Under the pieces are notes generated by a model. It saw nothing but the letters and a program-made list of their open reading frames with translations. It did no database searches and was not told the origin of the DNA. The position numbers and the translations under genes were made by a program. A DNA stretch of 64,000 nucleotides. Origin: an uncultured Alphaproteobacteria bacterium (GTDB lineage Bacteria > Pseudomonadota > Alphaproteobacteria > CAAGCB01 > CAG-977). Each line of letters starts with the position of its first letter. Position 1 is the stretch's first letter. Shown here piece after piece: positions 62,622-64,000 of this stretch. Location of the stretch: positions 1-64,000 of the forward strand of contig CAKQWA010000012.1 in assembly GCA_934277945.1 (NCBI GenBank), in the 5' to 3' direction.

Positions 62622-63281
62622 ATGAGCAGACATCATCACAAACAAAACGGCTTCAACGATCAGACGCGGGAAATCGCGCCGGAGGAGGAAGAACGCGTCG
62701 TCGACGGGGAAATCGAAGCGGAACCCGAACGGGAGGAGGCACTGCCCGCGCCGGTCGAAGCCGCGCAGAAAGCCGATGAAGACGCGGAAAAAATCGCCGC
62801 TTTGACCGAAGAAGTCGCCAAATTGAAAGATTCCTACCTGCGCTCGCAGGCGGAAATGGAAAATTTGCGCCGCCGCACCCAGACGGAACTGGAAAAACGC
62901 ACGAAATACGCGGTGTCCGCTTTCGCGGGCGATTTGTTGAGCGTCGCCGACAATCTGAAACGCGCGTTGAGCGCCATTCCCGCCGAAGCGATGAACGACG
63001 CCGCCGTGAAAAACATTGTCGTCGGTCTGGAAATGACTCAAAAGGACTTGTCGCGCGCGCTTGAAAAGAACGGCGTGACGCCGGTCGACAGTCTGGGCAA
63101 AGTGTTCGACCCGAACATTCACAAGGTCGTGCAGGAAGTCGAAGATCCGTCCAAACCCGCCGGCACGATCGTGCAGGAATGGCAGACGGGCTACATGATC
63201 GGCGACCGCGTTTTGCGCGAGGCGGTCGTTGTCGTGTCCAAAGGCGGCGCGCGGGCGCACGAAGTCGATACGACGGCGTGA
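62622..63281 (+). CDS. grpE: Nucleotide exchange factor GrpE
   Basis: 219 residues: an acidic, flexible N-terminus, a long coiled coil (EVAKLKDSYLRSQAEMENLRRR) and the beta-domain (GVTPVDSLGKVFDPNIHKVVQ; GYMIGDRVLREAVVVVSKG). It releases ADP from DnaK. AAGGA lies upstream of the ATG. dnaK does not follow; a terminator does. Confidence 0.95.
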   Translation: MSRHHHKQNGFNDQTREIAPEEEERVVDGEIEAEPEREEALPAPVEAAQKADEDAEKIAALTEEVAKLKDSYLRSQAEMENLRRRTQTELEKRTKYAVSAFAGDLLSVADNLKRALSAIPAEAMNDAAVKNIVVGLEMTQKDLSRALEKNGVTPVDSLGKVFDPNIHKVVQEVEDPSKPAGTIVQEWQTGYMIGDRVLREAVVVVSKGGARAHEVDTTA

Positions 63282-63299
63282 CAATTTAATAAAAATGTC

Positions 63300-63336
63300 A
63301 AAAAAAGCGTTTTTCGGTTCGACAAACGCTTTTTTT
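63300..63336 (+). terminator. Terminator after grpE
   Basis: A 13-bp stem (A-run plus GCGTTT with AAACGC plus T-run, 63300-63312 with 63324-63336) closes the hrcA-grpE unit. Confidence 0.9.
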
Positions 63337-63370
63337 GTTTTATGCTCTGATGAGTGTTTTGGGAGTCGTC

Positions 63371-64000
63371 ATGAAACAGCTTATCAGAAGAATCCTTTTT
63401 TTGCTTGCGGTGACGGGGCTGTTTTTTTTAAGCCTGTTTATCAAATCGCCCGAAAAAAATCCCGCCGCTCCGAACGCCGTCAATGCGGCGTATGACGACG
63501 CTCCCCTGAAAAAAATATCCGTGAGCAACGAATGGGGGGCTTTGTCCGCCGCCGTGCTGGGCTCCGCCGATATGCTGACTCACGTCGCTTGCGAGGAATT
63601 GGAGGACGGCGAGGCGTGTTCGTTGAAGCGTCTGTCCGAAACCGACGAACTGATGTTCGACCAACTGAAAGCCGAACTGAAAAACCTTGAAGACGTGATG
63701 ATGCAAAACGGCGTGACCGTGTTTCAGCACACGCCCGAAAACATCTCGACGGACGAACTTTTCTACCGCCACGACGCGACGTTCGGCGTGAATTTCCTGT
63801 GCGCCCGCTCGCCGCTGCTGATTGCCGGAAACAAACTGATTGAAACCGCGCCGACGTTCCCCGAAGCCCTGTCCGCGAAATTTTCGATTCGCAAGGTTTT
63901 GCGCTTTTTCCTGCAAACCGATTTGGACACATATCTGCTTTCCATGCCCGAACCGTCGCCGGATTTCGCCGCCGATTCGCCTTATTTGAACACGGCGAAC
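63371..64000 (+). CDS. Membrane-anchored amidinotransferase-like protein (partial, runs off the window)
   Basis: At least 210 residues, still open at the window end. MKQLIRRILFLLAVTGLFFLS is an uncleaved anchor or signal peptide. The following SVSNEWGALSAAVLGSAD, the helix-strand DELMFDQLKAELKNLEDVMMQNGVTVFQ and SPLLIAGNKLIETAP segments recall the pentein fold of glycine amidinotransferase and related enzymes (NEW...VLG; GN-x-IIE-x-P). Catalytic residues lie beyond the window, so activity cannot be judged. GGGAG precedes the ATG at 63371. Confidence 0.6.
   Translation, partial: MKQLIRRILFLLAVTGLFFLSLFIKSPEKNPAAPNAVNAAYDDAPLKKISVSNEWGALSAAVLGSADMLTHVACEELEDGEACSLKRLSETDELMFDQLKAELKNLEDVMMQNGVTVFQHTPENISTDELFYRHDATFGVNFLCARSPLLIAGNKLIETAPTFPEALSAKFSIRKVLRFFLQTDLDTYLLSMPEPSPDFAADSPYLNTAN

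Overview
The window is a gene-dense, GC-rich stretch of bacterial chromosome that looks alphaproteobacterial. The strongest sign is the circularly permuted two-piece tmRNA gene (13480-13779), with the CCA-bearing acceptor half upstream of the coding half. It is followed directly by an alphaproteobacterial-type sspB. The thyX-hflK-hflC-htrA run, the outer-membrane biogenesis genes (LptF/LptG-type permease, MlaE/MlaF, lpoA-like) and the def-fmt-truA cluster fit a Gram-negative proteobacterium. An iron-sulfur class I fumarase, a short divergent Dxs and a group-4 uracil-DNA glycosylase are also present. I see no rRNA, CRISPR array, phage or insertion sequence. The lineage is uncertain; an uncultivated, possibly host-associated alphaproteobacterium is a guess.

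Layout. 0.1-6.5 kb: patatin-like lipase, a 34-residue lysine-rich small protein with its own promoter and terminator, a membrane metallophosphoesterase, an M20 peptidase, two unknown genes, smpB and dapA. 6.5-13.4 kb: a soluble lytic transglycosylase, facing a minus-strand thyX-hflK-hflC-htrA-holC operon. 13.4-19.6 kb: ssrA, sspB, fumarase, a ribbon-helix-helix protein, an unknown exported protein, a split chromate-type transporter pair, and a GtrB/GtrA pair. 19.6-21.8 kb: truA, fmt, def (minus). 21.9-30.6 kb: alaS, alr, mlaE, mlaF, radA, cvpA, tsaB, rimI. 30.6-40.7 kb: udg (minus), TPR lipoprotein, ispE, an RND efflux pair, dxs-like gene. 41-45.5 kb: two unrecognised genes, one encoding a 1239-residue protein with seven copies of a helical repeat. 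45.5-55.2 kb: lptF/lptG-type permease, HAD phosphatase, recX, hsp33, a lipoprotein, tRNA-Gly(CCC), cysK, OmpH-like protein, a PH-like membrane protein, tandem MATE exporters and an unknown membrane protein. 55.2-64 kb: galE, yraN, rsmI, lpoA-like, hemW, rdgB, rph, hrcA, grpE and a truncated membrane-anchored amidinotransferase-like gene.

How the genes fit together. smpB, ssrA and sspB form the trans-translation and tagged-protein delivery set. HflK, HflC, HtrA, Hsp33, HrcA and GrpE add protein quality control. def, fmt, truA, alaS, tsaB, rimI, rsmI, rph and tRNA-Gly serve translation. The lytic transglycosylase, Alr, DapA, LpoA-like protein, LptF/LptG-type permease, MlaEF and OmpH-like protein serve the envelope. 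IspE and the Dxs-like enzyme belong to the MEP isoprenoid route.

The least explained part is the 40.97-45.50 kb pair. The large repeat protein and its smaller neighbour share a C-terminal signature at the same distance from their ends and a similar N-terminal helical segment. They have no signal peptide and match no family I know. This is the best candidate in the window for an undescribed system.
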